A DNA stretch of 52,500 bases from Symbiodinium natans (GCA_905221605.1 CAJNDS010000125.1:1028196-1080695), one strand, 5' to 3'; shown: positions 38,627 through 48,559, numbered from the stretch's first letter. Translations and numbers: made by a program. The notes: generated from the sequence alone by a model not told the origin.

Positions 38627-39012
38627 GTAGTTTGCGCCTCAACACAGACCATACCCTCGACGGTTTTGCGGCTTCGGGGCCTACGGGCATTCGGGTTCAG
38701 GGCATTAAAGAACTAGGTTTTAGGGTTTAGGGCATTATGCTTTAGGCTTGAGTGTTGAGGATCGAAGGGCACCCCCCAAAGCCCAATACCTTAACCCCAA
38801 AACCCTGAAGTCTCAAGGAACGCCTGAGCCCGGAATCCTCAACCCTGCACCCTCATCGAACCCTAAACCCGAAAGCCTGAAGCCGGAAACCCTGGTACAA
38901 GGGTTGTTGGGGGCGCTCGATGAATCTGTGCCCCTTTTTTGTTGTGGATGTCGAAGGGGAGTTTTCTCGTTTAGGGGCTAGGTTGTCACGGTTTTTGTTT
39001 TGCTCTGGTTAG
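38627..39012. other. Spacer, no supported gene
   Basis: Loose C-strand variants at 38785-38895. The open frame there is repeat translation. Confidence 0.5.
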
Positions 39013-39442
39013 GGCTCATGCACATGACGTCCGAGATGCTAGAGAACCCGCAGATAGGTTTCGATTTTTAGTTCTCATAGAGTCAAGCACGGGGCTTGCT
39101 ATCACCCTTTCCTCATAGGGCGGGTCTTGGAATGGCGTTTGAGGACTCTTCAGTCTTCAACCCCAAACCTAACCCCCCTAAACCCGACGGCTAAGGCTGA
39201 GGGCGAAGGGTTCAGCGATGGTGGTTTCAGAAGGAAAGACTTGGGCCTTCTTGCCATTCTCTATACGCGTGCCTGACCATAAACCCCTAAACTCAAAGGG
39301 TTTCGGGTTGAGGGTGTAGGATTCACTAAAGTGCCTCTGACCGCCACAGGTACATCATCTACTTGTGCCACGTCGCCTGCTGTGTGCGGTTGACGCGTGC
39401 GTTCGAGAACCAGACGGAAGGCCTGCGACTAATTTTCGGGAG
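39013..39442 (+). CDS. Two-exon chain, cysteine-rich
   Basis: Exon 39013-39057 (one leading base, AHAHDVRDAREPAD plus two bases) and exon 39350-39442, which completes the codon and reads YIIYLCHVACCVRLTRAFEN then QTEGLRLIFG. Borders: GGTTAG, GTTTCG, ACCGCCACAG and GTGCCCC. The second exon is strong; the first has another open frame (LMHMTSEMLENPQI). YIIYLCHVACCV may be part of a membrane or packed segment. Confidence 0.5.
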
Positions 39443-39455
39443 GTGCCCCATTTTT

Positions 39456-39760
39456 TTAGGGTTTAGGGTTTAGGGTGTAGGGTTTAGTGTTTGAGGTTTG
39501 AGGTTTAGGGTTTAGGGTTTGGGGTTTGAGGTTTGAGGGTTGAGGTTTAGGGTTTGAGACTTTCAGGTTTGAGGGTTTGAGGGTTTGGGGTTTTAGGGTT
39601 TTTGGGTTTCAGGGCTTTAGGGGTTTTAGGGTTTTAGGGCTTTAGGGTTTAGGGTTTTAGGGTTTAGGACTTGAGGGGTTTCGGGTTTTGGGGTTGTTTA
39701 GGGTTATAGGGTTTAGGGCTTTCGGGTTTTAGGGTTTAGGGTTTGCGGTCTTGGGCCTTC
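39456..39760 (+). repeat. Degenerate G-strand array
   Basis: TTTAGGG mixed with TTTGAGG, TTTTAGGG and TTTCGGG units over 300 bp. It forms the start of the intron after 39442. Confidence 0.9.
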
Positions 39761-40719
39761 TAGTTTCTGTGTCTGGACAAGGGTGTAGGGTCTGTGGCGT
39801 CTAGAGGGTTTAACAGTAGGGTTGAGTGTGTCAAGGATGGTGCTGAAGTAAGCCCCTGAAACCCCACAAGACCGAGACCTAAACCTTCAAACGGCAAACG
39901 CTGAGCCCCCCAAGCAACATGGAGATTTTTGGCATGACACCTTCGCCGATTCGCAGCAGTGAATTTGAAAGCTTTAGCCTAAACCCTAAACCCTAAACCC
40001 TAAACCCTAACCCCTAAACCCCTAAACCCTAAACCTTACACTAGTTATCCAACAAAATCCCAGCCTCATAGAATCTCAAAGTGGCCCCACACAGCAAGTG
40101 ACACTGAGGGGACGATTGACGATTTATGGTTTAGGGTGTAGGGTGTAGGGTTTAGGGTGCAGGGGTCGAACATCTATGTGGCTGTTTGTAGGCTTGTGTT
40201 GCCATGATCGCTTTCACAGAAGGTTGACAGGTACCGACAGAGCCAGTTCTAAGATCTTAGGGTTCTCCCAAGCCCGGAATTTAAGTATCCTCAACTGCCC
40301 TACACCTCAAAACCTGAACGTATATAGATACCGGGACCTCCCTTGAAGGTTGATGGGTAGCTACACAGCTGGGCTCTTGCAAGTGCGGTGTACCTGTGGC
40401 CATGATTCTCTCTTAGCCCCAAGCGATCAACCTCTTTTCTCTATCTACCCATTTGATCCCCGTGCCCATCATTCATACTTTTGTTGGTGGGGGGGGGGGG
40501 GGGGGGTCTATGTACATGAACGTGAAGACACGAAACCATGACCCTAATTAGAGCCATTGAATGACCCCCAGCCGCCAGAACACCACTCTACCTTTACGTA
40601 GGGTTTAGGCTTTGCAGGGTTCAGGGTTCAGGGTTTAGGGTTCAGGGTTCAGGGTTTAGGGTTTAGGGTTTAGAGTGCAACACACTGGAATCGGTCACCA
40701 TTGAAACTTCAGCCAGGCA
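39761..40719. other. Spacer
   Basis: C-strand array 39977-40035, G-strand variants 40130-40160 and 40605-40675, an 18-base G run at 40489-40506. Possible exons too weak to call: 39919-39975 (MEIFGMTPSPIRSSEFESF), 40234-40252 (YRQSQF then TAA). Confidence 0.5.
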
Positions 40720-41648
40720 TAGAGCAGGCGGGGCGCTGAGTATGAAAGCTGCTCAGGTCAAGGGACTACATTAGAAGGGACCTTGGGGGTTATTTGGGGT
40801 TTAGGGTTTAGGGTTTAGGGTTTAGGGCTACTTAGGTATAAGGGGACTATAAGGTATATAGAGGGGTTCTTTTGGGGAATAAGATTAAGGGCCCCCTCCC
40901 AATACCCCTTCAACAGGTTGCCTACCCGTGCCCGTGAGGGTCATCAGCTCACAGCCTGAACTTAGATGCCAAAACGCCAGAGTTCAGGTTTCGGGCTTCG
41001 GGTTTCGGGTTTAGAGTTTAGTTTAGTGTTTAGGGTGGAGGTTTCAGGAGGAGCCTTAAACCTCAATCAAGGGGAAACCTCCTCACACCCTCAACACCGA
41101 CATCCCTCAAGGCCTGATCATGCTTTGGGGTTTAGGGTTTAGGGTTTAGGGATTCAGGTCAGGATGCTTCCTGGTCTATTGACTTACTTCGCCTTTAATT
41201 GAACTTTAAACTTTCTTCTGGGTTTCCTTATTTTGTAGGATTGGTTATTGGAGAAGTAAGTTGATCGTCTTCCAGATTTTTCGGGAAGGGGCCAGAAAGC
41301 GGCTCAGAGTTTGAGGTCTAGAGTTTAGGGTGTAGGGTTCTGGTTTCATGGGGCTCAGGGTTATTTGGGTTAGTTGGGTGTGAGGTTCAGAGTTGAGGGC
41401 TGTGTTTCGGCCTGATAAGTTCCTCTTGCAGTCAAACAATGCATCGGTTCAGGGTTGAGGGTTTAGGGTCGAGGGTTGAGGGCCCTAGAGGTGTCTCCGC
41501 TGCTGGGGGATGCTCCTTGACAAGGCCCATGGGCAACTTAACCAGGCAAACAAAGCCCCCTAAACCCTAAACCCTAAGCCCCAAACCCAAATCCTAAACC
41601 CTAAACCCTAAACCCTAAACCTTAGCAACTCTTAAATCTTCCCTCGAG
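40720..41648. other. Spacer with a telomere-expanded hairpin
   Basis: At 40780-40920 lies a relative of the hairpin at 9020-9150 in which the single TTTAGGG unit has grown to five. Further on are G-strand variants (40985-41035, 41128-41155) and a C-strand array (41561-41622). Open fragments at 40722-40766 (HRAGGALSMKAAQ) and 41521-41556 (MLLDKAHGQLNQ) may be exons. Confidence 0.5.
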
Positions 41649-41964
41649 GTCATGGCTGCCATGGACAAGCCACGCTTCGAGGATCCGTACTACGCCTGGC
41701 ATGTACAGTGTATCCTGGCGCGGGAAGAGGGTTAGGTGTTGGGGTTTAGGGTTAGGGTTTAGGGTTTAGGGTTTAGGGTTTAGGGTTTAGGGTTTAGGGT
41801 TTAGGGTTTAGGGTTTAGGGTTTAGGGTTTAGGGTTTAGGGTTTAGGGTTTAGGGTTTAGGGTTTAGGGTTTAGGGTTTAGGGTTTAGGGCCTTGAGCCC
41901 TACAGCCTGAACCCTGAAGCCTGAAGCCTGGACCCTGATGAGCAACAGGTGTGGGCTCTATAAG
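41649..41964 (+). CDS. Two-exon chain across a long G-strand intron
   Basis: Exon 41649-41730 reads VMAAMDKPRFEDPYYAWHVQ then CILAREE (27 codons plus one base); exon 41949-41964, only 16 bp, completes the codon and ends at the canonical donor GTGAGACTG. Left border TCCCTCGAG after a C-strand array. The 218-bp intron begins GTTAGGTGTTGGGG and contains about 20 TTTAGGG units (41742-41890). The first exon is one of the clearest in the window. Function unknown. Confidence 0.55.
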
Positions 41965-42194
41965 GTGAGACTGTGGGTTTGGAGCTGGGGACGGGTTTCC
42001 AGTTCCCCTAACATTCCCTCTAAACCCTAAACCCTAAACCCTAAACCCCCCCCGAAGTTGTACTCTTCACTTGGCTAAGGCTCCGTAGGTACCTCTTGTC
42101 CCCTCTCGTAAGATCTGAGGGTAGTTTCATGGGCACTTAATCTGGTCTCTTACCCTCTTTAAAGCGTTCTGACGCATGGACCCTTCGGTTGTGT

Positions 42195-42312
42195 AGGGTG
42201 GGGCCCCCTTACTATACTAACTGTAGTTAAGGGACTTATAACCTAACTTAGGGTCCTTATAACCCAATTTAGGGCCCTTATAACTCTACTTATAACTAGG
42301 GGCCCCACCCTG
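42195..42312 (-). mobile_element. MITE family A, copy 4
   Basis: Left end damaged: GTAGGGTGG in place of TACAGGGTGG. Right end intact. Nested in a CATGGGC.../...GCACAT hairpin that spans about 42100-42370 and has a relative at 26870-27005. Confidence 0.8.
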
Positions 42313-42482
42313 TATAGGGGGTATATAAGGGATCCACTTTAATGGGCACATATTGAGAGACCATGGAACGACCCTTCGAGAAGAATGCTACAATGGTTTA
42401 GGGTTTTGGGTTCAGGCCCTGTACCTACGTAACTATGTAAATAATGCCCAGCTGTGCCCTGTTCCCTTACTGTTCTTTTGAG

Positions 42483-43217
42483 ATTCAGAAGCTTGAAGCC
42501 GAACAAGTTGATCGTGTTTCCGATCATGGTGAGCTTTTGCGTGAACTCCGGCATGTTCAGTGCAACCCGTGACGGCCGGTGAGGTTTCAGTGAGGATTGC
42601 TAGCCGAGTACCAGCCTTCAGGCAGGAATTGTTGGCAGAAAGTGCCTTCCAACTGAATGGGACCAAGCCGATGCCAAGCGTGACAAGGCGGAGCGTTCCG
42701 CTGTAAGGAACATGCGGGTCCAAGTCTTGACATCAAATGCTTCAATACGTGGGGTGAACAGAGGAGCTAGGGTCTCTTCAGCCAAAAGCCATGCCCAACA
42801 AGCTCGTCACGAAACATCTGGCCTGCTTTAGGAAGGGGGTAGTACCCTAAACCCCATATTCTGCACCCCTGTGTAGCCTGAACATTTCCACAACCCAAAG
42901 TTGCGCCCAGCTACAAGGCCATCCGGGTTTCGTGTTTCATGTTTGGGGGGGGGGTTGTGGGGGCGGGTGGAGGGGGATGGCACCCTGGACTATGTAGAAC
43001 CTCCAGAAGTATCGTCATATGTTCAACCGCCAAAGAGTGTTTCCTTTATTTAAGAAAAAAGCAGAAACAAATAGCTCGTCAATGAGGGTCATATGGGTTG
43101 GGGAACATCCCTAAACCCTAAACCCTAAACCCCAATCATAGGGTTCATTTGATCACCAAATTCTTGAGGTTATCACTACGAGACAAGGACTCGTACGCGC
43201 ACCAACAAGGACCGGGG
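42483..43217 (+). CDS. Five-exon chain with ordinary short introns
   Basis: Exons 42483-42551 (IQKLEAEQVDRVSDHGELLR..), 42622-42702 (AGIVGRKCLPTEWDQADAKR..), 42782-42838 (PKAMPNKLVTKHLACFRKG), 43007-43087 (KYRHMFNRQRVFPLFKKKAE..) and possibly 43169-43217 (VITTRQGLVRAPTRTG). The first four are exact multiples of three in one phase. Introns are 70, 79, 168 and 81 bp; donors GTTCAG, GTAAGG, GTAGTA, GTCATA; acceptors CTTCAG, TCTTCAG, CTCCAG, CTTGAG. The peptide is charged and partly coiled-coil-like. Almost no telomere-type repeat in the first three introns. A minus-strand frame over 42433-42723 is a shadow. Confidence 0.6.
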
Positions 43218-43780
43218 GTTCGGGTTGGCGGTTTAGGGTTTTTGGGTGTTGGGGTTGACCCGAAAACCATCTAAAACTGCAAGCCCGAAACCCGTAAAGT
43301 CCACCCTAAATCTTAGCAGTAGAGTAGGTAACCTTTAACCTTTTTGGGGTAATAGATTCCCCTTATATTCCCAAAGGTTAACCTTTAAAACCCCTAGGTA
43401 CTGGACAACTAAGAAATCCTTGAAGGCTCCAAGCAAAAATAGGTAACCTGACTCCGAAACCCCACGGTCAACAGCTTAGGGTTTAGGAGGATTGGGTTTA
43501 GGGTTGAGGGTTTAGGGTCTAGGGTCTAAGGTATAGGGTATAGGGTTTAGGAGAATTTTGCTTTGGTTTCTTGAGGGTCAATCATAAAAGCGTGTCCAGC
43601 TCGAGTTTCATCAGGGCTTTTGTGTTTCCGGCCCAAAAAGACCCAACCCTAAACCCTAAAACCCCAAGCCCTAAACCTTAAAACCCTGAAGCCTGTGTGC
43701 GTGACACCCTAAACCCTGCCTCCCTTATAGGCCTCACCCTCAACCCTAAACCCTAAACCCAAACCTAGGGGCCCTAGAAG
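43218..43780. other. Spacer
   Basis: A dyad at 43316-43400 (GGTAACCTTTAACC / GGTTAACCTTT), G-strand variants 43480-43550, C-strand variants 43645-43760. Confidence 0.5.
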
Positions 43781-43852
43781 CCCACGCGTCCTGCGATCCC
43801 AAAAGGACGGGCAGACGGAGACGTACACCGAAACGGCGCGCTGCAGTCCAGT
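43781..43852 (+). CDS. Candidate exon
   Basis: Borders CCCTAGAAG and GTTCAGGGTTTAGGG. With one leading base it reads PRVLRSQKDGQTETYTETAR then CSP. The other frames are also open. C-strand array before, G-strand after. Confidence 0.4.
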
Positions 43853-44446
43853 GTTCAGGGTTTAGGGTTTCAGGGTTTAGGGTTTAGGGTTTCGGGTTTA
43901 GGGTTTAGGGTTCACGTTTAGGGTTCAGGGTGTCAGTGTTTCAGGGTTTAGGGTGTGGGGTTCACGGTTCGGGTTTTGGGTTTCGGGGGTCACGCATGAT
44001 TTGTTCATGCAGGGTCCGAGGTCGAGGTACCTTACCCTATAAACCCTAAACCCTAAACCCTAAACCCTAAACCCTAAACCCTGGGTAGTTCGGGCCCCTG
44101 GTTCTCGGCGTAGGACCGGATGAGAACACACAACCCTAGACCTTCTGAACGTAGTAAGGGACAATTAAAGGGAGCCTTAAAAAGACCGTCTATATCTTCA
44201 GCTCTTAAGTATATCTTCAGCTCTTAAGCAGCAGTACCCAAATAAGTAAGTCCCAGAGATTTGTATAGCATTTAGGGTTTAGGGCTTGGGGTTTAGGGTT
44301 TAGGGTTTTACAGGGTTTATACGGTTTATAGGGTTTAGGGTTTCGTGTTTAGACTACCTTGCAAGATGCTTGCGGCAAGGGTTGGAAGGGTTGGATGTGG
44401 AGTTGTGCCCCGACGTCAGGTTGGGGTTTACTGGAGGCTCAGGAGC
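43853..44446. other. Spacer of G- and C-strand variants
   Basis: G-strand 43853-43980, C-strand 44035-44080, G-strand 44270-44345; a 20-bp direct repeat TATATCTTCAGCTCTTAAG at about 44189 and 44210. Confidence 0.5.
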
Positions 44447-44575
44447 CCAGTAGTACCCTTATTCCCTTTTGGGGGGGTTTAGGGTTTAGGGTTTAGGGTT
44501 TCGGGTTTGGGGTTTTGAGGTTCCCTGTAAGAAAAAGGGCACCCTTTCGAATCCTAGGTTACTCGGCAACCTAGG
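44447..44575 (+). mobile_element. Hairpin family E, copy 2, with telomere-type block
   Basis: CCCAGTAGTACCCTTATTCC at the left and CCTAGGTTACTCGG at the right, as in 52411. Between CCCTTTT and GGTTCCC it carries about 40 bp of TTTAGGG units absent from 52411. Confidence 0.6.
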
Positions 44576-44744
44576 GCTTGAAGATTTAGGGGGCCGAGAA
44601 CTCTTTCACTAAACTCTAAGCCCTGAGCCCTAAACCCTAAGCCCTATTAGGGCTTAGAGTTTAGTTGAAGAGTTCTGGGCCCCCTAAACCCTAAAGCCCT
44701 AAATCCCTTTCTATAAAGCCAGTTCGCCTTGCTAGCTTTTGCAG

Positions 44745-45127
44745 AGGTGCGGGTGAACACCCACTCTGCCTCGAAACGCGGCGTCATCCCCTCGGAGGAC
44801 CTAGTAGCGGGTTTAGGGTTTAGGGTTTAGGGTTTAGGGTTTAGGGTTTAGGGTTTAGGGTTTAGGGTTTAGGGTTTAGGGTTTAGGGTTTAGGGCAACC
44901 GCCGGAACCTTCCGAAACCCTATATGGCTTCGAAACCCTAAGCCCTAAACCCTCAACCCTACACCCTAAACCCTATCCCTAATCCCTAAACCCTAAACTC
45001 TAAACCCTAAACCCTAAACCCTAAACCCTAAACTCTAAACCCAGATCCAGCACAGGCTTACCTTCCAAAACTCCCGACGTCGTTTGATAGGACATGGGGG
45101 CCGGATGTGCTTCGAGATTTCGAGTGA
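44745..45127 (+). CDS. Two-exon 3' end across a 240-bp telomere-type intron
   Basis: Exon 44745-44810 (two leading bases, VRVNTHSASKRGVIPSEDLV..) has a pyrimidine-rich acceptor CTAGCTTTTGCAG. Exon 45051-45127 completes the codon and reads AQAYLPKLPTSFDRTWGPDV then LRDFE and TGA (45125-45127). The phase fits. Another frame of the second exon (HRLTFQNSRRRLIGHGG) is open but does not match. Function unknown. Confidence 0.6.
44811..45050 (+). other. Model array-armed intron
   Basis: Starts GTTTAGGG and carries 12 G-strand units (44811-44895). It then has a 40-base non-repeat loop and a C-strand half (44936-45041) ending CCCAGATCCAG. Folding the two halves would pair some 80 bases and place the splice sites side by side. 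Confidence 0.65.
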
Positions 45128-45158
45128 GCCTTAGTCAGTTTCGAGCATTGGAACCCTA

Positions 45159-45278
45159 CAGGGTGGGGCCCCCTAGTTATAAGTAGAGTTATAAGGGCCC
45201 TAAATTGGGTTATAAGGACCCTAAGTTAGGTTATAAGTCCCTTAACTACAGTTAGCATAGTAAGGGGGCCCCACCCTG
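45159..45278 (+). mobile_element. MITE family A, copy 5
   Basis: 120 bp, TA on both sides, one substitution against copy 1 (GTTAGCATAG). Confidence 0.9.
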
Positions 45279-45525
45279 TACAGGCCCTTACGAGTTCAGG
45301 GTTTAGGGGTGAAGGTTTGTGGGATTCGGATCTGGTTTTCTGGGAGTCAGAATCTAAGACACATGCTCAACTTCATGTAGGTCTTTAGAGCCCCAAACCC
45401 TTGCTCGCAGAATGTCAGCTGTCAAGACTCAGGGGCGTAGAGACTCTAACAAAGGGGCTAGCAACCGAACTCCTATAGACGCTTAGTCCTAACAACATCG
45501 CCGGTGCTTGCTCATTTCTGTGCAG
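45279..45525. other. Spacer
   Basis: Little repeat; ends in the pyrimidine-rich acceptor GCTCATTTCTGTGCAG. Confidence 0.5.
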
Positions 45526-45543
45526 CACCCTCATTCCGCTATT
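45526..45543 (+). CDS. Candidate micro-exon
   Basis: 18 bp, HPHSAI, between TTTCTGTGCAG and GTTTAAGGG. The acceptor is good but the exon is too short to judge. Confidence 0.25.
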
Positions 45544-45659
45544 GTTTAAGGGTTGAGGCTTTTAGGGTTTTAGGGGCAAGTTTTCTCCTTACCCCATGGC
45601 TAAGACCCAAACCCTAAGCCCTAAACCTTACACCCTAAACCCTAACCCTAAACCCCAAG

Positions 45660-46125
45660 CCGTCGAAGTAAACTCGAAGGACCGGTCAGGGAACTTTCTG
45701 CCCAACACCATGGCCGCACAGACTCAGATCGCGTCTCGGCCCACGAAGTTTAGGGTTGGTTTAGGGTTCAGGGTTCAGGGTTCAGGGTTCAGGGTTCAGG
45801 GTTCAGGGTCTAGGGTTTAGGGTTTAGGGTTTAGGGTTTCGGGTTTCGGGTTTAGGGTTTAGGGTTTAGGGTTTAGGGTTTAGGGTTTAGGCCCCTTAGG
45901 CCTTAGGCCTTAGGCCTTAGGCCTTAGGCCTTAGGCCTTAGGCCTTAGGACTTAGGGCTTAGGCCTTAGGCCTTAGGCCTTAGGCCTTAGGCCTTAGGGC
46001 TTAGGGCTTAGGGCTTAGGGCTCAGGGCTTAGGCCCCTAAACTTTGGCCATAAAGCCTCAACATTAAACCGCAGGATTTTGAGTGTTTCCGGGCTTGAAT
46101 TTACACGGGCTGCCGCGAACCCAGG
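45660..46125 (+). CDS. Two-exon chain across a G-strand and satellite intron
   Basis: Exon 45660-45747 (two leading bases) reads VEVNSKDRSGNFLPNTMAAQ then TQIASRPT. Exon 46075-46125 completes AAG and reads ILSVSGLEFTRAAANP. Borders: AACCCCAAG after a C-strand array, GTTTAGGGTTGG, AACCGCAG and GTTTAGGG. The 327-bp intron is made of G-strand units and TTAGGCC satellite. Confidence 0.5.
45758..46031 (+). repeat. G-strand array passing into (TTAGGCC)n satellite
   Basis: TTCAGGG units, then TTTAGGG, then from 45893 about 15 units of TTAGGCC with a TTAGGGC block at 45995-46025. The unit change is sharp. Confidence 0.9.
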
Positions 46126-46582
46126 GTTTAGGGTTTAGGGTTTAGGGTACAGGGTTTAGGGAATTAGAGTTGAGGGTCTGTGGTTTCTTCATGGTTTAGG
46201 GTCCAGTGGTCAGTGTGATATGGGGAGTGTTTGTATGGGGTGCCCTCTAGCAATAAATGCAATACTTCATGCCCTCAGCCCCTGTTTAGGGTTTAGGGTT
46301 TAGGGTTCAGGGTTTAGGGTTTAGGAGTTTGGTGGTGGGGGCAGGTTAGGGTTTACGGTTTAGGGGTTTAGGGGTTTAGGGGTTTAGGGGTTGCTTAGGG
46401 GTTGCTTAGGGGTTGCTTAGGGGTTGCTTAGGGGTTGCTTAGGGGTTGCTTAGGGGCTGCTTAGGGGCTGCTTAGGGGCTGCTTAGGGGCTGCTTAGGGG
46501 CTTAGGGGCTAGGGGTTTTAGGGGCTAGGTGTTTTGGGGTTTGCAGGTTTCGGGCTTAAGGTTTCAGAGTTTTGAGCTTCAG
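46126..46582. repeat. G-strand arrays and 11-mer satellite
   Basis: TTTAGGG units at 46126-46160 and 46287-46325. From 46376 to 46505 there is a tandem 11-mer, GGGGTTGCTTA changing to GGGGCTGCTTA, apparently a derived telomere-type unit. Confidence 0.85.
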
Positions 46583-46654
46583 TGGGGTGAGGAGGTCGAC
46601 TTGCTATGCAACCACAGTGTCCCGCTCAGTTCAGTCCCGAAGTATTCGAACTAG
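46583..46654 (+). CDS. Candidate terminal exon
   Basis: After TTGAGCTTCAG it reads WGEEVDLLCNHSVPLSSVPK then YSN and TAG (46652-46654), 24 codons in frame 0. Confidence 0.5.
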   Translation, partial: WGEEVDLLCNHSVPLSSVPKYSN

Positions 46655-46686
46655 AGGTCTAAAGTCCTCAGCCCTGGGAAGCCCTG

Positions 46687-46815
46687 AACCCTAAACCCTA
46701 AACTCTAAACCCTAAACCCTAAACCCTAAACCCTAAACCCTAAACCCTAAACCCTAAACCCTAAACCCTAAACCCTAAGCCCTAAGCCCTAAACCCTAAA
46801 CCCTAAACCCCAAAC
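46687..46815 (-). repeat. Telomere-type array, C strand
   Basis: About 17 units. Confidence 0.95.
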
Positions 46816-46826
46816 CATCCTGGCAG

Positions 46827-46880
46827 CTTTCTGAGGAAACCCGCCTTGATCTGAACCTCAGTGCCAGCCGGCCGTGGAGT
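46827..46880 (+). CDS. Candidate exon
   Basis: Borders ATCCTGGCAG and GTTAGTC. 18 codons, LSEETRLDLNLSASRPWS, frame 0. C-strand array directly upstream, G-strand array 30 bp downstream. Confidence 0.5.
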
Positions 46881-47218
46881 GTTAGTCACACATTTTTGGG
46901 TTTTGGGGGTTTAGGGTTTAGGTTTAGGGTTTAGGGTTTAGGGTTTAGGGTTTAGCGGTGAGGGGTTTTGGGTTTCTGGATTCTGGGTTGGGCTTCACGG
47001 CGGTAGGGATTTGTTTTGGGGGATGTGTTGGGGTCTTGGGCTTGCTCTTATGCTGTTGCAAGGGCTTCTCATGGTGTTTAGGGTTCAGGGTTAAGGGTTT
47101 TAGGGTTTAGGGTTTAGGGTTTAGAGGGTTTAGGGTTTAGGGTTTCAGGTTTAGGGTTTAGGGTTTAGTAGGGTGTAGGCCTCTATGGCGCTGTAAGGGT
47201 TCCGGGTATTTCGAGCAG
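46881..47218. other. Intron-like spacer, G strand
   Basis: G-strand repeats at 46910-46955 and 47080-47170; no C-strand partner. Confidence 0.6.
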
Positions 47219-47246
47219 CGAGCATGGCCGCTCCCAAGAGATTCGA
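47219..47246 (+). CDS. Candidate micro-exon
   Basis: Borders TTCGAGCAG and GTTTAGGG. SMAAPKRF with two bases over at each end. Confidence 0.3.
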
Positions 47247-47261
47247 GTTTAGGGTATTAGG

Positions 47262-47363
47262 TTGGGATGCACCCCCTTATACGAACAGTCCTTAATTTGG
47301 GATTATAGTGCCCCTGATTATAATTCCAATTAAGGACTGCTAGCATAAGGGGGAACATCCCAA
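47262..47363 (+). mobile_element. Hairpin family B, copy 3
   Basis: TTGGGATGCACCCCCTTATA and its inverted partner at 47345-47363; inner CAGTCCTTAATT / AATTAAGGACTG pair. Confidence 0.75.
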
Positions 47364-47627
47364 GGTATAGGAGTTGGGTCTGCTTGCAGGTTGCGTGTGG
47401 GGCGGGGCTTTCGGGAATTGGGGGATTTAGGTTCTGGGGTTAGGGTTTACATAGGGTGTAGGGTTTAGGGTTTAGGTCAGGGTACTTTTATTCCCGACAA
47501 GAACTGCACTTACAAGCACCCTAAGCCCTCAGTAGGTCATAGGCACACTGAACCCCCTAAACCCCCAATCCCTGAACCCCAAACCCCAAGCCCTGAACTC
47601 AAAACCCAGCCCTTCCTGCCGACCCAG

Positions 47628-48078
47628 GGGGAGATCGATGGAAGTGGGCTCATCATTTCTTGCACGCCCGGTAGTACCCTTCGGGTGGAAAGGTTTAAGC
47701 TAGGTTTTGATCCCCTTATAAACCCTAGCAAGGTTTAGAGACCCGAAAAACAGGGTATGTGGGCCTGTGAAGCCCCAAACCACCCTAGGAAAGCAACTAC
47801 GTCTCCCGGTACGAAGCCTGGTGTTGGTTTCACCGGTGGGACGTCCACCAGGCGCGGCTCCTCGCGGTGCATAGGGTTTAGGGCTTTTAGGGTTTACGGG
47901 CTCTCTGTAAATCTTGGGGTTGTCGCATACCCCTTATATATCCCAAGGGCCCATGCTTCAGAACACTTTGATGAAGGTAAGGGACTATATAAGGTAACGA
48001 CTGTTAGAGGCATCTGTGCTATTCGGAGGTTTATGTTCCGGATACTTCGACGACTGTGGGGAGACCAGCCCGACCTGA
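47628..48078 (+). CDS. Three-exon 3' end, frame partly uncertain
   Basis: Exons 47628-47670, 47789-47875 and 48010-48078. In the phase-consistent reading they give RSMEVGSSFLARP, ESNYVSRYEAWCWFHRWDVH.. and ASVLFGGLCSGYFDDCGETS.. with TGA 48076-48078. Borders: CGACCCAG, GTAGTACCC, CACCCTAG, GTTTAGGGC, TTAGAG. Other frames are also open (GEIDGSGLIISCTP; KATTSPGTKPGVGFTGG; an alternative last-exon reading ending at TAG 48114-48116), so the peptide is not settled, while the exon borders look sound. Confidence 0.45.
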
Positions 48079-48180
48079 CTTCTCCCCCTCCAGACCCTCA
48101 AGACCCCACCTTCTAGCCAGCGCAGCCCTCCACTCCCGAGGTGTTGAGGGCTGGAGGGCCGGAGTTGGGTTGGGGTTGAG

Positions 48181-48251
48181 GGTTTAGGGTTTAGGGTTTA
48201 GGGTTTAGGGTTTAGGGTTTAGGGTTTAGGGTTTAGGGTTTAGGGTTTAGG
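48181..48251 (+). repeat. Telomere-type array, G strand
   Basis: Ten clean units, flanked by TTGGAGTTGGG repeats on both sides. Confidence 0.95.
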
Positions 48252-48389
48252 GGGGTTGGAGCTGGGTTGGAGTTGGGTTGGAGGATTGAGGGCGGGAGAG
48301 ATTGCCATGAACTCTCCTCCTCCCAACCCTCTTCCCTTCCTCGGCCCTCTTTTTCCTCCAACCTGCCTGACCCTAAGATGGTGAGTTCT

Positions 48390-48490
48390 CGAAATTATGG
48401 TCAATATTTGGGGGTACCCTAAGTATATAAGAGGGGCCGCCTGAAAATCAGGACCCCCAAAAGGGGCCAGATTTTAGAGAAGTGACGACA
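48390..48490. repeat. Hairpin repeat related to 9180-9270
   Basis: GGGGTACCCTAAGTATATAAGAGGGGCCGCC and the trailing AGAGAAGTGAC match the end of the 9180-9270 element. Confidence 0.5.
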
Positions 48491-48559
48491 TTGTCTTGGG
48501 TCTTAGAGGTTTTTGGACGTGAGGTTGAAGCTCCAGTACACGGCACCTGTCTCAGCACT

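Noticed and set aside
45596-45660. Start codon MAKTQTLSPKP as gene start
   Set aside because: The sequence after it is translated C-strand repeat; the exon proper begins at 45660.
47757-48116. One continuous 119-codon frame
   Set aside because: It crosses a TTTAGGG donor and hairpin sequence; exon borders and phase favour three separate exons.
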